Below are positions 26,671 through 40,300 of a stretch of 64,000 nucleotides of DNA, one piece after another. How positions within the stretch are numbered: the first letter of the stretch is position 1; every line of letters begins with the position of its first letter. Made by a program: the position numbers and the translations under genes. Under the pieces are notes generated by a model. The model ran no database searches. It was given only the letters and a program-made list of their open reading frames with translations, and had not been told where the DNA came from. Location of the stretch: positions 13,130,501-13,194,500 of the forward strand of contig NC_060107.1 of the NCBI RefSeq assembly GCF_021155765.1, given 5' to 3'. The DNA comes from Diprion similis (lineage: Eukaryota > Arthropoda > Insecta > Hymenoptera > Diprionidae).

Positions 26671-26735
26671 AATAGGTGAATTTTCTTAAAATCAGAAATA
26701 TTGTTCCAGTTTCTACAAAAGCAAACTTTATCTAT
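26671..26735 (+). repeat. Dispersed repeat, copy 1 of an inverted pair
   Basis: About 65 nt containing AATAGGTGAATTTTCTTAAA and TACAAAAGCAAACTTTATCT. It matches the reverse complement of 29610-29673 with only a few differences. It lies upstream of gene C. Confidence 0.7.
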
Positions 26736-28395
26736 TAAAACAATTATTTCTTTTAATAGTTTCGTGGAAGAAATAAAAATTTCATATCTAGAATCCAGAC
26801 TCAAAATTTGTATTGACCGGCGACAATCAGCTTCAAACAATGGGTAAAACCAAATTTTGCATGTATAACAAAATCGTTCTTCGGATACTGGACAATGTTC
26901 CCTTCCTTGAAGTATTGAAATCTGCTTTTCCAATATCTCGCCTGCGATGAATGGGAAACAAAGTAAGACATGTAAGATTCGTTTGCCGTTCTATTTTATA
27001 TCGCCGAGTACAAAAGAGAAGGACAATTTATGAATACGCATAAGGTAAACGTTCGTCTGATGAACTTTCACAACCACTGTACTGAATTGATAAGGTTTTA
27101 CTAACGACAATGGCAATTGTAGTAACAAAATAGGTTGAGCTTAGTGCAGCCGCACCGCAGACAAGCCGTGGGTACAAAAATAGTCAAAGACAGTAGCGCC
27201 ATTCCCTTGCAAACATCACCTCAAAGTCACAAGTGTAAGCCAAAGTATCAAGCAGTCGCTTGAATACCGATGCGCAGGTTGCCTCGACCACACATGTGGC
27301 ATTCACCGCGGTCATTGTGTGGCATGTACAGATGCTACACTACATATTAATAAATGCTTCGTGATTCACGATTTACAACTCAAGGATCGTCGTGGCTCAG
27401 AACAGCTGCTCCGAAACGTCATCCGGCACGTGGCTTACCGAGGAACCATATGATGTAGTCGAAAATTCAGTGTTTCGTAAGAGTCGTAAGACTATCCACG
27501 TTCAATCAAGTCTTCGGCTAGTCCCGCTGCTTCATCGGCTTGCATTGTGATCTAAATGACAGAAAAACTTTCGTGGATACGTAGGACGTTCTTTGTTCCC
27601 TGCGGACATTGCTCACTGTGAGTTACAGACTTCCAAGATCGTCACTCTCGAAAATATTATGTAAATTGAGAGAGAAGGTGCTTTTTCCGAACCACTTTCA
27701 TTTCACGAGTGGACAAAGCCACCTTGAACACATTCCTTGTGCATATAAGTTCCAAGGAAATTCTATCTCGATGAGGATCGTTGACCTACGTAACAGTTTG
27801 CGCTGTCATCGACTTGTGGTGGTTCGTATCACACATGCCAAGGTGCAGAAATGGGTCTACATGCGTAGATTACGGCACACGTGCATGATACCACCGATTT
27901 AATATCACCCACCCGGGTGTCTATTATGATTATCAGTAAAGTGGGAAGAAAAGTCAGCCTCAGTGACTACAGTCAGTCAGTTAAGCCGCGCTCACGGTCG
28001 CGATCAGACGCGGCAGTGCTGCAAGGAGGGACGGAAGCTTCTCACCATTCGACGTTATAAAGCCATCAGAGATCTCTTGACAGTATCGCCCCTCCCTGCT
28101 CGCAATCACGTTTGTACTTAAACACTTTTGAGTCTGACATCCTTCTTCCTTGTCTTTATCTTCGGCCATAATCGAGTGCTCGGTATGATCGTGGCTAGTA
28201 GTATCAAGGTGTGAAATTGTGACCATTTTCTTTGTATTCGAGGCATCTGAATCGTTTTTACCTCGATCTATGGTGGGAAAATGCTTTCTAACTTGTTCGA
28301 GTGAAGCGATGCTGCACCTGGACGCTGTAGCGAAACGAACACATGCCTGCGGTGCAGCACGCTGAGATTAAACACGTGTTTGTTGGGGTTCAAAA

Positions 28396-31300
28396 ATGAC
28401 GCAGAACGACTTCAAGAAACCATCCGATGGCCTCGGGGGCCCCAGAAGACCAGCCGCTTTGCGGCTTGACCTGGACATTAAGCCGAAAAATCCCGGTCCA
28501 GTCAGCCCAACGTCCCCAAGGATCAGCAGGTCCGTAGACCTAGAATTTACCGACGTCTCCTACGCCGTCAGAACCGGTATTCTTAACAGAGGTATAATCG
28601 TCACTCTTAACCCATGTGCCATACTACCTGTTCTTACATAAGTACCCTCTTTGGAGCCGATAAACTTTACGTTAAATTCTATTCCTGGTAGCTCTCAATC
28701 CTGGGATTAACAGTAACCATTCCAAACTTCTCAGTGAGTTTCTAGTCCCACCGATTCATGGTCTCTTCCATCTAATCGCTTCTCTCTTCTTTGTTACTCT
28801 AAAAAAATTCCGTCCGATTTGCTTGGTTTCGGACGCTTGTAGATTCATGTTCCAATTTGTACAAGTCTATGTTGGACTGTTTAAACAGTCGAACAAACGT
28901 GGAAGTCAGCAGTGCAGCTATCGCTTGTGATGCGGAAATTTGACAACAAATAAACGAGAGTATCGACTGTACTAATAAATCAAGTCTGGGCATACAAGTT
29001 TATGTTTAATCTGACTAGACGCTTCGTTTGCTTTTGAACATTGGGTCAAACAGCTGAGCAAACTTTGATCACAATTCGGCAAGTAGGGTGTAAAATTTTC
29101 ACACTTATTAGGGATTGTTTAGACCAAGAAACGAAGTGTTGTATTGACTTTACAGAGCCGTGCGACGGCGTTGCTACGTGTTTCAGGTTCAATTAATCGC
29201 TATCTTGTTTTTGGTACCGGCGCAAATGCCAACGTATTTAGCGAAAAACATCGTACGATTTACGTTGAATCCAGGGCGCACGTTTATCAAGTTGTAGCAG
29301 ACACTTATCAATTTATATAGACCATTCCTTCGTTCATACGAAGTAATGCTATCACGAGAAAAAGGAAACCGTGATAGGGCTGTAAAACTAAAGTTGAAAG
29401 TGAAATACACGAGTGTACCACGTGGCTCACAAATTGTTGTATAGGTTATTCATTTTCAGACCTAATTCGTTGCCAGCTTTCACCAATTTTTTTAAACGGT
29501 AAATTCATTCTTGTCTCAGTTTTGCACAACACGAATTTTGATTCGGGGTTCTAGATGTGAAATTTTGATTTCTCCCACGTAACTAATGAAAGAAATTTTT
29601 TTTTTTTCATAGATAAAGTTTGCTTTTGTAGAAACCAAAACGATATTTCTGATTTTAAGAAAATTCACCTATTTTAGAATCAAAACTTACTTATTTAAAT
29701 AGAAACTGAAAATAAAAATAAGATAAAAAATTAATCTTATTTGTTGACCTGTGTTATAGCTCATATCTTGAATAAGTTTCATCTATGTTGAGATTAAGTA
29801 TATATGACACTCTAATCAGACAATTATTTTTATCAAAAATGTCTGCGCGTTGATGAAAACGTTGAAAGTTTTTTTTCTTACCGAGTCAATCTCTGGCTCG
29901 ATTCTCATACTTTTCGTTGAACTTGAAAAGGCAACGGATCATTGTTGCTTTTTCAAGTTTGGGAAATGCGTAACTTTGCCGAAGATTAAAGGATCGCAGA
30001 TATTCTCCACAATTAAAAATACTCGCTTGCAGATTACAGGAGAAATTACTTATGTATTTTGTTTGTTGTAACTTAAACTCTCGTTTACGTAATCTAATTT
30101 ATATTCGTGAGAGAAAAATTTTTCGTTATCTTGATGGAGATGTTTCGGTAATAGCGACCGGTAATACACGTTTTTGTAACCAGTCGAAGAAACTTGACTT
30201 TTCTTTGTATAAATCTAACCTGTTTAGCAGTTATGCTAATTTTGCGCTATTGGAAAGCGAGCCTTGGCCATTGTTCGTTAAATACAGCCAAAAATTTTGT
30301 CAACACCGATTAATTTACGCAAAATTCTAAGATTAGGCAAGGCGCGCGAAGCAATTAAACCTTTTTTTTTAATTTGATAGTTTGATAGTTTATGGTTTCC
30401 GTAAATCTTGATACAACATATCAGGCATATTTGGAGGACATTTTTACGTAATTTCAAAGTTGTAACCAATTCCATCTAGTCGAAATTCTAGAATAAATGA
30501 CCTTGACATTAAAAAACGATGCAACCAGTATTTTATGATATATATTGCAATATATATAAAGTGCATATGGTATAAAATCATTTTACCATGGAATAACTAT
30601 TCATGCATCATTACTGAATCGATGAATTCTATTTATAAAACTCCATTATCGAACCCGCGATTGAAACTCGTTGTAATCTATGATGAAACTGCAATAAGAG
30701 CTCAAGAGAATTATTTCAAACTAGTGGCACGTTTTGCATTCAATGACTTTCAAATATATTGATATACCTTTAATAAAAGATGTATCCATAATGATATGAA
30801 ATGTGAGAAGAAGAAAAAATCCGGTTTTAGGCAAAATCTGAGTCAAGGTTTTCGGTGATTTGTATCAACGCGTTTCTTTTTCTTTCTTGGTTTTGCTTCT
30901 CTCTCTCTCTCTCTCTATCGTTTTATTGTTTTTTTCTTTTGATTTTGATTTAAACTTCGTTGTTTTTTCTCTATCATTATTAAAATGAATTTAGTCTTAG
31001 GTTATTATTAGTTATTCTATATTATTAGTTTTTTTTCTTGTAACTTACGCCTGAGGTCCTTATGGAGTTCTACTCTCTCTCTCTCTCCCTCTCTCTCTCT
31101 TATCTAATGCCCATAGATAGATCGCCTTTTTTTTATCTATTCTTGAAATACTTTTTGTACAGAAATTTGTTACGAATTCAATTGATACTATGTTTGCTTG
31201 GTTGAGGGACCATTTTGATTCCATAAGCACAGATACTAAGCATGACCCTGTCCAGGTCTCAAGTAGCATGCCTGACAAGGCCACCCAGTCTGGCAAGCCT

Positions 31301-34300
31301 CACTGGGTCACTAGATCGTGGCGTGAACAGGTATAACCGATTTGTCGCAACCAGGAAATCACGAGAAAAATCGCTCTCAGCACTTACTCTTCGTCTCGTA
31401 AGACGATCAAACCAAACTGCATCAGCGAATACTATCGAAACACATTTTACTCGGTCGAGGTAAAGTCAATGATCCAAAAATCGATGCTTTTTACAAATTT
31501 TTTTACGTTATAATCGTGCATTGAGTACCTATACATGAATTTTTAAATATTTTTTAGCTTTGTTTAAAAATATAAAAATAGAAAGTATCGCTTTGAAATG
31601 ATTTAAAAATTTTACTCACAAGACTTCGTTCTACAAAGTTACTGAAACAGATTTTACTTCGTTTTAATAGTCGATTCAATATTTTCATTTGTTGATCGTA
31701 TTTCATATTGATGCAATGTTTGTAATATTGAATGTTCAAATGTGACATAGGAACAATGGAACGGCTAGATTTTTAACCATTCTAAAGCGATTTAGAATGA
31801 AGCATTTTTATCTATTCCAATATTGTTTATTTTTATATTTTTGAATAGATTTCCACAGCCTGCGATTAAAATAATTTTACAAATACTCAACGTACGACTA
31901 TTTTGTAATAAAATTCTTTTAAAATTTGGTTCTTGGTCAAACCAAGCTTATCAACTCGACGTACTAATTATGACGGAAAAGCGATTACCTTTCTAGGCTT
32001 AAATGCAACTGAGAGTGCAACTATTCAATTTGAGGTCGAAATATAATTGCTAAACAAGTATCGTATCTTTTCTATTTAGCAAATCAAAATCCATACGTGA
32101 TACTTGATGTTGGTGTCTTCTTGTTGTTTGCGTAAGCGGGCGACAAAGATAAGAAAAATATTGATAAACATTTCCGACAATTCTTGACGTATACGATTAC
32201 AATTAGCTCAATAGATGTTCGGGGTAATAAACGTGCAGACTAATTCAGCTCCATATGATTAGATATACTCTCTAGCAATACAGAAGATGCGATCGTCTGT
32301 GTATAATCTTCAGATATTGTCGTATTTTTGCGCAAGTACGTCTTACCTTGAATACTTTTGGCAAAAAGGCGAGACTTGGAGAATAAACAAATATAAAATA
32401 TGGACCACGTAACCCAGGTTGTGTAATAACTATGCAATTGCATAATAACTCGTAACTTGCTTTTTCTTAGCGAATCTGACAGTCAGCGTGAATCTGCAGA
32501 TATTTTAATGCTCGTGCATTTCTATTATCTTCAAACACAATCTTTCTATCCTTCTTCGTTAGTTGATAGTTTTCTTTTTTCAAAAATGGTTAAACTAGCG
32601 TGAACAAAAAAGTGATGCCAATTGCTATGAATTCATGACGAAGTTTATAACTTTTTAAATAGCTACAGTCATTTGCATCTCATCAAGCGCATCTATCTGT
32701 CGACATATTGTATTTTAGTATCCACGAAGCACAGACGTAATTAGATTCTGTATTTAGCATAGTTAAACCTGATAAGATTTTAACGAGGCTTAATTCTGTC
32801 CTGTAATTATGCGAAACGAGAGATTATTGCTAATTTATTTACACCAAAACATCAGCGTCGCCGACTGATTGAACGATGAAATTTTATCTCACAACGGAAT
32901 GAATTTGATTCAGCAGAGAACGCGGTGACAAAATTTTTAATCGAACAAAGGTCAAACCACTTATTGTGGGACCTAGATCAATCCTATCGTTAGTGTAACA
33001 ACAACTGATAAAATAAAATAATCTTAGTTTTCAATGTTCTTGAATGAAATTATAAGATGACAATTTACGTTCGATGAAATGTTACGTAACAGTGCAACAT
33101 CTAAGAAAAATGCAATCTTAACAAAAAAATTTCATTATACATTACACAGACGGAAAATATTTCTGTGTGAGTTATCTGACTACGAGTCAAATAATCTGAC
33201 CAACGGTAGGTATAACCGCGAGACCATATTTTTTTACTATCGCACCAATTACGAGTGAAATATTTTATCGGAAACTACAGTGATCGGAAGCTAAGCGATC
33301 AAATCACTACTTTTGTGGAAATGTATCTGAGCAGCTATCCACCAGCGACGATTCTTCATTTTTTATTATTATTGTTTAGATATGACTACGAGTGTGTAAC
33401 GAGTGGCCATAGAACTGGACTATAATTTATGTTCTATTTTTATAATACAATATCGAGTACATCGCACTCAGTCATCGTGAACGGCGTTGATATCTGCAGT
33501 TGGAGTGCAGGCCGAGGATCCTTTGTTCCATCGCAAAGACAGCCAGCCTAGCTTCATGTCGTCACGCGAGTGATACCCTCTCGACTTGTCTAACATTCTA
33601 TACACAACGTGCATGTGTTTTGCTAATTGTCAAAGAAACCTTCTCACAAAATTGTGCTGAGAAAGGTTTCAGTTTTTTATAGTTAATGGAAAGTATCTAA
33701 CGGTAGAATGGATAGAGTCACAATAACGGATTAAATGTTGGTGGAATTATAAAAGAAAATTCGTTTAGTGTAATTATAAATGGATTATTTCCGTTAAATA
33801 AGGCTTTCGCATCAATTTCTTGTCGAATGAACATAAAATTGTCGTAACAGCTATAAAAAAAAGTAATACCAGTGACGATAATCGAAAAAAAGAATAAGAT
33901 ATTCTTGGTTTTTTGATTACGGCTACAAAACGCAGTTTCGTTTTATAACCAGAAATGTATCGTTCAGTTTTAGTAAGAAATGAAGTTGGTCACGGGCTGT
34001 ATAGTAATCGCTAATAGAAATTTATCTCGGCGCAATATTTGGTAGCGAAACAATAAATTTTTCTGAGCTATTATAGTACAGCCAGTAATAACGCTCCATT
34101 CTCGATTCCCCAGATTAGGAGAATTGATAATTAATCAGCCATAAAATCACATTCCAAATGCTCACATTCGTGATTGTTTTTGTTATTTTTTCCCACAGGA
34201 AGGCGGGAACTATTGAAAAACGTCAGCGGAAACTTTAAGGCTGGGGAATTAACAGCAATTATGGGACCTTCGGGTGCTGGCAAATCCACCCTCATGGACG

Positions 34301-37300
34301 TCCTGGCAGGTTTCACGTAAGTGTAACCACACAATGCAATTGTAATATCACCGTCAATCAAGTCTCGTCACCGATCAATCTGGTGCGATTAATAAAGCTT
34401 TGTGATCACTGGGAAGGAAAGTGTGAAAACACCTCTGTCACCCTGGAGTATAACATCGTTGAAATAACAGAGAGTCATTAATTAACTGCGCAATGCAACT
34501 GCGTTGGTAAACATCTTCGCGAAAATCCTTGGCCTCGACATTCTGTTCATGGTACCCAATGAATTCATTCCATAAAGAGAAAAGAAATATCCAACTTTTA
34601 TATTTAACAATGCAATTCTGTCTGGAAAGGTAACCTATAAAATCTTCGAAAACACCATTTCGAAACAGGAATCTTTTGTTAGGTTATGTTTGTCGTTCGA
34701 TCCGGGAATTATATCCTCGATCCGGTTTGGGGTGCGGTCAAGAGCAACTTTACGAGCATACATTCACGCTTTGAGTAATTTCAAGCTCTAACGGAATACC
34801 GCGAGTTTCTCTGGTGCAATCGCGAGTCCCTCTTTTGCGGAGTCCGGAGACCAAGCTCAATGCTCTCTTGAACCAAAGTACGGCTGCACCGGGATTGCAC
34901 CCGACGCTGATGACGAAGCTAGAGCACCGAGGAAGGCGCCACGTTTCGGTGCTCGTGCACCGAGAAGTAAGCGGCATGACAGGGGCGTAAAGCGTGGTGT
35001 GCTTAATGCTTAATACATGGGATGCTTAAACCACCTACGATACGTCCCTTTTTTGGAGGTCAATGCCTTTAGTGAGATGTGTACCAACTGTCTAAATAAA
35101 TCCCTATATTGTTAGGGAATTATTTTTTTTCTGAACGCTACCCTATTCGGTACTGCCAATCGTGTAGAGTTTTAGTGTGAGTTATTCAAAGTCCCGTTAA
35201 TTTGTTTCCCACGCAGATTCAACGTCGCAACAATTAATCACCACCGATCTAGGGTATTTTGCTGCTGTTGGTACACGTCTTACTCAAGTCCTGAGAAACT
35301 TTTTTTGATAAAGAAGCTACACTCCTGGGCACAACGTGTATACTCATACCACGCTATGGGTGAACAAGGAAATATATATTTCTGAAACCTTTTCTACCAC
35401 GGTTCACGAATTTTTTCCAAATGAAACAGTAAGACATTCGATTTATGCATTAATACAGTTACAATATTAAATTCGTGCTCATCTGTTGTTCACGAAATGG
35501 CTGGTTTAGATTGGCTGAAACGACATGCTGGCATCTGATGATGGCAAACTAATGAAATGCATCGGAAAATAGAGTACGAAAACACAAGAGTGAAACATCA
35601 CGATCACGAACTCGAATGAAATATTTGGACGTCATTTTTTACCCCACTGTCTTGGGGGCCCCCTCACCTCGGTACCCATCCTAGTTACGCCCCTGGTAAG
35701 CGGGTGTCCGGAGTCTCAAGGCCGAGTCGTCGACACGTAATGTTGATCGAAAAAAAAAGTCCCATGGGTCGTTCCGTGCCATTTAATAGGTATACCTGCA
35801 CTCGAGGTTCACAGCTGCGTGTGGCTTTCACCTCGGTGCATTTTATCTTTCTTTTGTTTTACACAAAAATGGACTGTGTTGTGCACGCTCAATTGTACTG
35901 TGCAACGAGGTTACGTGGCGGCAGATATTCTCGGGAAGAAGTTTAGATTGGACATAATATTTGATATTCGAATCGATTTAGACTCTAATGGGTTTCCTAG
36001 TTTTTTTCGTATTTCAGAAGTAAGTTCACATAATCGATGTGTCGTTGGGCTAGTTTTTCTTATTTTCAGCCGATTAATGATTGCCATTATTTGTATACAA
36101 GTCACTCGTGAATGATAAGTTTTGGATTGAAAACAAGTCGTCCTTAAAAAATGTGCGGCTGGCGCTGCGGAATTTGCATATATGGTTGCTATGTTTGGTT
36201 CATTACGAGGTTCATTGCTATCGTAATATACATACACTTAGCCATTTTGTGAATACATTATTTTTTACACTTCGGGCCCGAATTGAAAACCCGTTCGAAA
36301 CAAGGATATCCAAGGATACATAACTCTAAATTCTTTATTGGTTGATTTATCGTAAGATACGAAAGCATGTTGCTCTATAAATTCCCAGAAATCACCAGAG
36401 ACAATCCGAGTGTCGAAGACAAGATTCTTGAATATTCTAGAAGAATGCATAATAAAATTCGACGTCTAGCTCCGGAATTTTTCGTAAGGAAACGCACAGT
36501 TTTCGAATCGTCCAATATTTTTCACGATTCCACGATCTTTAGTATGGTAAAAATGTGCCAATTCTGTAGATATCCTAGAATACTCGAAGCTTGGCGGTTC
36601 TTTTTCGATTATAGAAATCTGCTGAATGGGAAAAAAAAATTGTGGTGGTGAATGAAACCGGTATTACGGGTTCGTAGTTTCTTTCACTAAATTGACTGTC
36701 ATTCCGCTCATTATACAAACATTGTGTGTAGTAACCACAGCTGTGTTTTTCTTTGGCCATTTGTGTTTTTGCCACCTTATTTGCTGCCTTTTACGCTGCT
36801 AATCACAAAACGAATTCTTGTTATACGACAGAGTTAATAAGTAATTGATGATAAGTGAAATCGTTAAATTTTTCGCCGCAGTGACCGCTGCTTTCGTCAA
36901 AAGTATAAGTATCTGGTCAATAGTGGTCGTGAAGCTCGAGATGAATTCGATTAGTGTAATTGTAATTTATAATTACTGAGTTTAGCATCCGGACTTTGGT
37001 TTGCGATAGTGAGTCTTGGGCTGCTGATATAATACCACGTTTCGTACGCACGCAGTTATAAAATTTACGCGGAACGTTTATTGTTAGTATTATATTTGTT
37101 GCATACAATCGGGCAGGAAGTGTAATTCTGCGTATTTGCTCATCAGAGCTGCTTTGGTATTCATTTGAAATGAGTTTTTCCCATAAAATCCTACGACTGC
37201 GAAAGATTCTTACTCACTGCTTGCAATCGTTGCTTAGAATGTCTGTTTACACGCTTAACGAGTAGTCTGTGTCATAATTTAAAGACGATTGAAAGTTTAA

Positions 37301-40300
37301 TCAACTGGTTTTGCACTTACTCCCAGATAATTATACTTCAATCTTCAGTCCTTGCAAAAATTTTATTCATAATTGAAAGAAGATATTTTGTATCAATATA
37401 GATCGAAACAGGTTATTATCATAACAAGAATTGTTTATAAATGAAAGAACTCATTTTCTAGCTAGAATTTGACAGCTACCAGAACATAGTCGGAAGAAAA
37501 TTTCCGCAGGTTGAGCTTGTTGAGAGTAAAAGGAAAATAAAAAAAAATGCAACCATCCATAATTGTTTCTCACCAGAACATTTAATCACACTTTTCAAAC
37601 TGCAGTTGTCCAAATACAACCGAAACTCCCGCGGCAATTGTATAAAATGGCTGTTTCCGTTCATCGCCAAGTTGTTTTTCAGTCTTTTTCCAAGTGACGA
37701 CAGGCCTTTTAGCTGCACTCCACAAATTAGAAAGTATGCATTTAATAATTGTTGGATTTCAGGACGTCCGCAGTCGCGGGACAAGTAACGGTGAATGGCC
37801 AGCCCAGGAACTTGGCCACCTTCCGGAGAACTTCCGCTTACATAATGCAGGAGGACAACATTCAGCCCTTGCTTACCGCCGAGGAGGCCATGCATGTTGC
37901 TGCTGAACTCAAGCTCAACCTTTGCAAGCAGGACAAAAACAGGAGGGTAAGTTTCAAAAGTGGAAAGTACTCAAGGTGAACCTCACCCAGTCCATTTGTT
38001 GCAGCACATAAAAAAAATTAGATGCCTATTTTTTACGTGTTAATCGCTCGTGTCAGGGGTAAAAAATCACCCTTGAAAATATTCTAACAAATATAGTTTT
38101 TAAAGTTTTTGATAAAACTAATTAGACATCATTTACTGTGAACAGAGGATTGGAAGCGCAATATTTTTACCCTCATGGGTTGGATGTCTCATTTTTTTAG
38201 GGTAAACTTTAGAGACGACTTTTTCTCTTCTTAAACAGCCGAATTGGCACGGAAAAAAACTTTGCTAGTGTTCTTTTGATGTATCTACTACGAGATTTCA
38301 CAGAATGATGGAAATCGGTAGGGTACATCTGGGGAACTTTTCTTCTAATCGTGACACTTGCTTCACATGCGGAGACTAATGGAATCGGTCGCGAAAAGGT
38401 CTTCGAAAGTTACTTCTAAAGTGAAAAATAGCTATTTATGTGGCATGCCCGTAAACCCCATGTTTTTTTGGCAAGGATAAAGATTTCAGGACGAGCTGAA
38501 GGCGAGCCGGAAGCGAGTACTGAAATTATCCGAGCCAAAAAACGGTTTACGGGCATGCCACATACAATATTTTTTACGGTACGGGCTTTGAAAAGCAAAT
38601 CGAAGAGTGAGGTTATGTCGCGATCTGTTCGACGAAGCTACTTTATTCGGCAGTTTGGGATGCGCACTTCGAACTGCGCATCAAAACTGCGGAATAAAGA
38701 CTTTATTCCGTAACTTTATTCGCTGCCGTATAAAGCGTCACTTTACGGAACGAAAACTGCCACAAAAAGTGGATTTTTCAATTCCCATACCGTAAAAAAT
38801 CATTTTTAGTGCCATCCGAATGCCCGGTGGACAATTTTTATACAGCGAGAAACATTCATGAGGTGTAATTGAAATGAAATTATAGGAGGATCAAACTGCG
38901 AGATTCTGTGTAGGGCAACGTCCGTCTAATCAGCTACTTCCGTCCCCAATTATCGCATCAGTATCACTACCTATCATCGTGTAGCATCGCCATCATGAAT
39001 GACTAGGTCTCACATTACTAGATAAGAAATATAGAGTTAATTACAGAGCTCTAGGCATCTTTCAACGCGCCCACATCCCGCCAAAGTCCGGATAACTCCT
39101 TGATGTTGAACTTATTGTTTGTTCATTTATTTTTCACAAAGGTGGAAAAAATTCTGGTGGCATTAGGACTCGACGAAGCAAGACATACTCTGTCAGGCCG
39201 CCTGAGCGGTGGTCAGAGAAAAAGGCTAGCAATCGCCCTGGAACTGATCAGCAATCCTCCAGTGATGTTTTTCGACGAGCCCACGAGGTGACTTTCTCCA
39301 GACAGTGGTTTTAATAACGTGATCGGAGAATTTTAACGCGTGAGCCATCTTACACTGGATATACTTCACTTTTCCAGCGGATTAGACAGCGTCACGTCGA
39401 AGCAATGCATTGGGCTCTTGAAAGCATTGGCAAGGGAAGGTCGAACGGTAATTTGTACCATTCATCAGCCGAGTGCACTTCTCTTCGACATGATCGATCA
39501 TCTTTACGTCGTCGCCGAAGGCCATTGCCTATATACCGGAGGAACGAGCAATATGGTTTCCTACCTGGCAGAACAAGGCCTTTGTTGTCCCGAGTACCAC
39601 AATCCAGCTGATTTTAGTGAGTAAAGTTTGTAGTAAAGTATTTCTGCGGAAAATAACTGCATGAGAGAAAGGCTGTCAACTTAGCTTAAGGTGGCCAACC
39701 TGTATGAAAAGATGACACAGCTCGCGCATGCGCAATCGGATTGCTTAGTTTCACCATTTTCTACCGGTGTAACCGATTTTGAAAAGAAAAATTCAAACCA
39801 CATAAACATCTTGAAACCTGTTCTATTAATTTTTTTTATCTTCGATCAGTCCTAGAAGTCAGTGCTGGTGATTATGGAAACTTCGTACCCTTGCTGACCA
39901 GAGGAATTGAAAACGGAAGAAGCAACAAGTGGAGGTCTCCAGCTATTGGCGGTCTTTCGAAAATTGAAGAAATGATTGCTTCCGGTCTTACGACGCCAGT
40001 TCGTGCGCCCAGACTTCCTCCCACTCCTATGCTCCAAATGGACAAACTGGACAAGGACCACCATCAAATTAGCGGAGAGTATGTAACCAGTTTTTGGAAA
40101 CAATTGTACGTCCTTCTCAAGAGAAATGTCATCAGGCTCTCCAGAGACAAGGTATTGAAAGTATAACGTTCGATTACATCAATATATAACATTTTTCGAG
40201 ATAGTAATTTGTAGGATCAATACTGTCAATTCAGTGTTGCAACCTTTTAGAGATAAGAGTTGTCAATCAATCAAGACGCGAAAAATTATGATGGCTACTC

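Larger units (their letters stand above)
23631..28395. other. Intergenic region between genes B and C
   Basis: No exon recognised on either strand. It begins with the 3' UTR of gene B and includes a (GA)n run at 24016-24038 and one copy of a dispersed repeat at 26671-26735. The last 400 bases before 28396 are richer in G+C and CpG than the rest and probably contain the promoter and 5' UTR of gene C; this is inferred from position only. Confidence 0.5.

Noticed and set aside
34750..34977. Minus-strand 75-codon frame beside the hAT-like element
   Set aside because: Within intron 2 of gene C, no motif, ends at the element boundary by coincidence.
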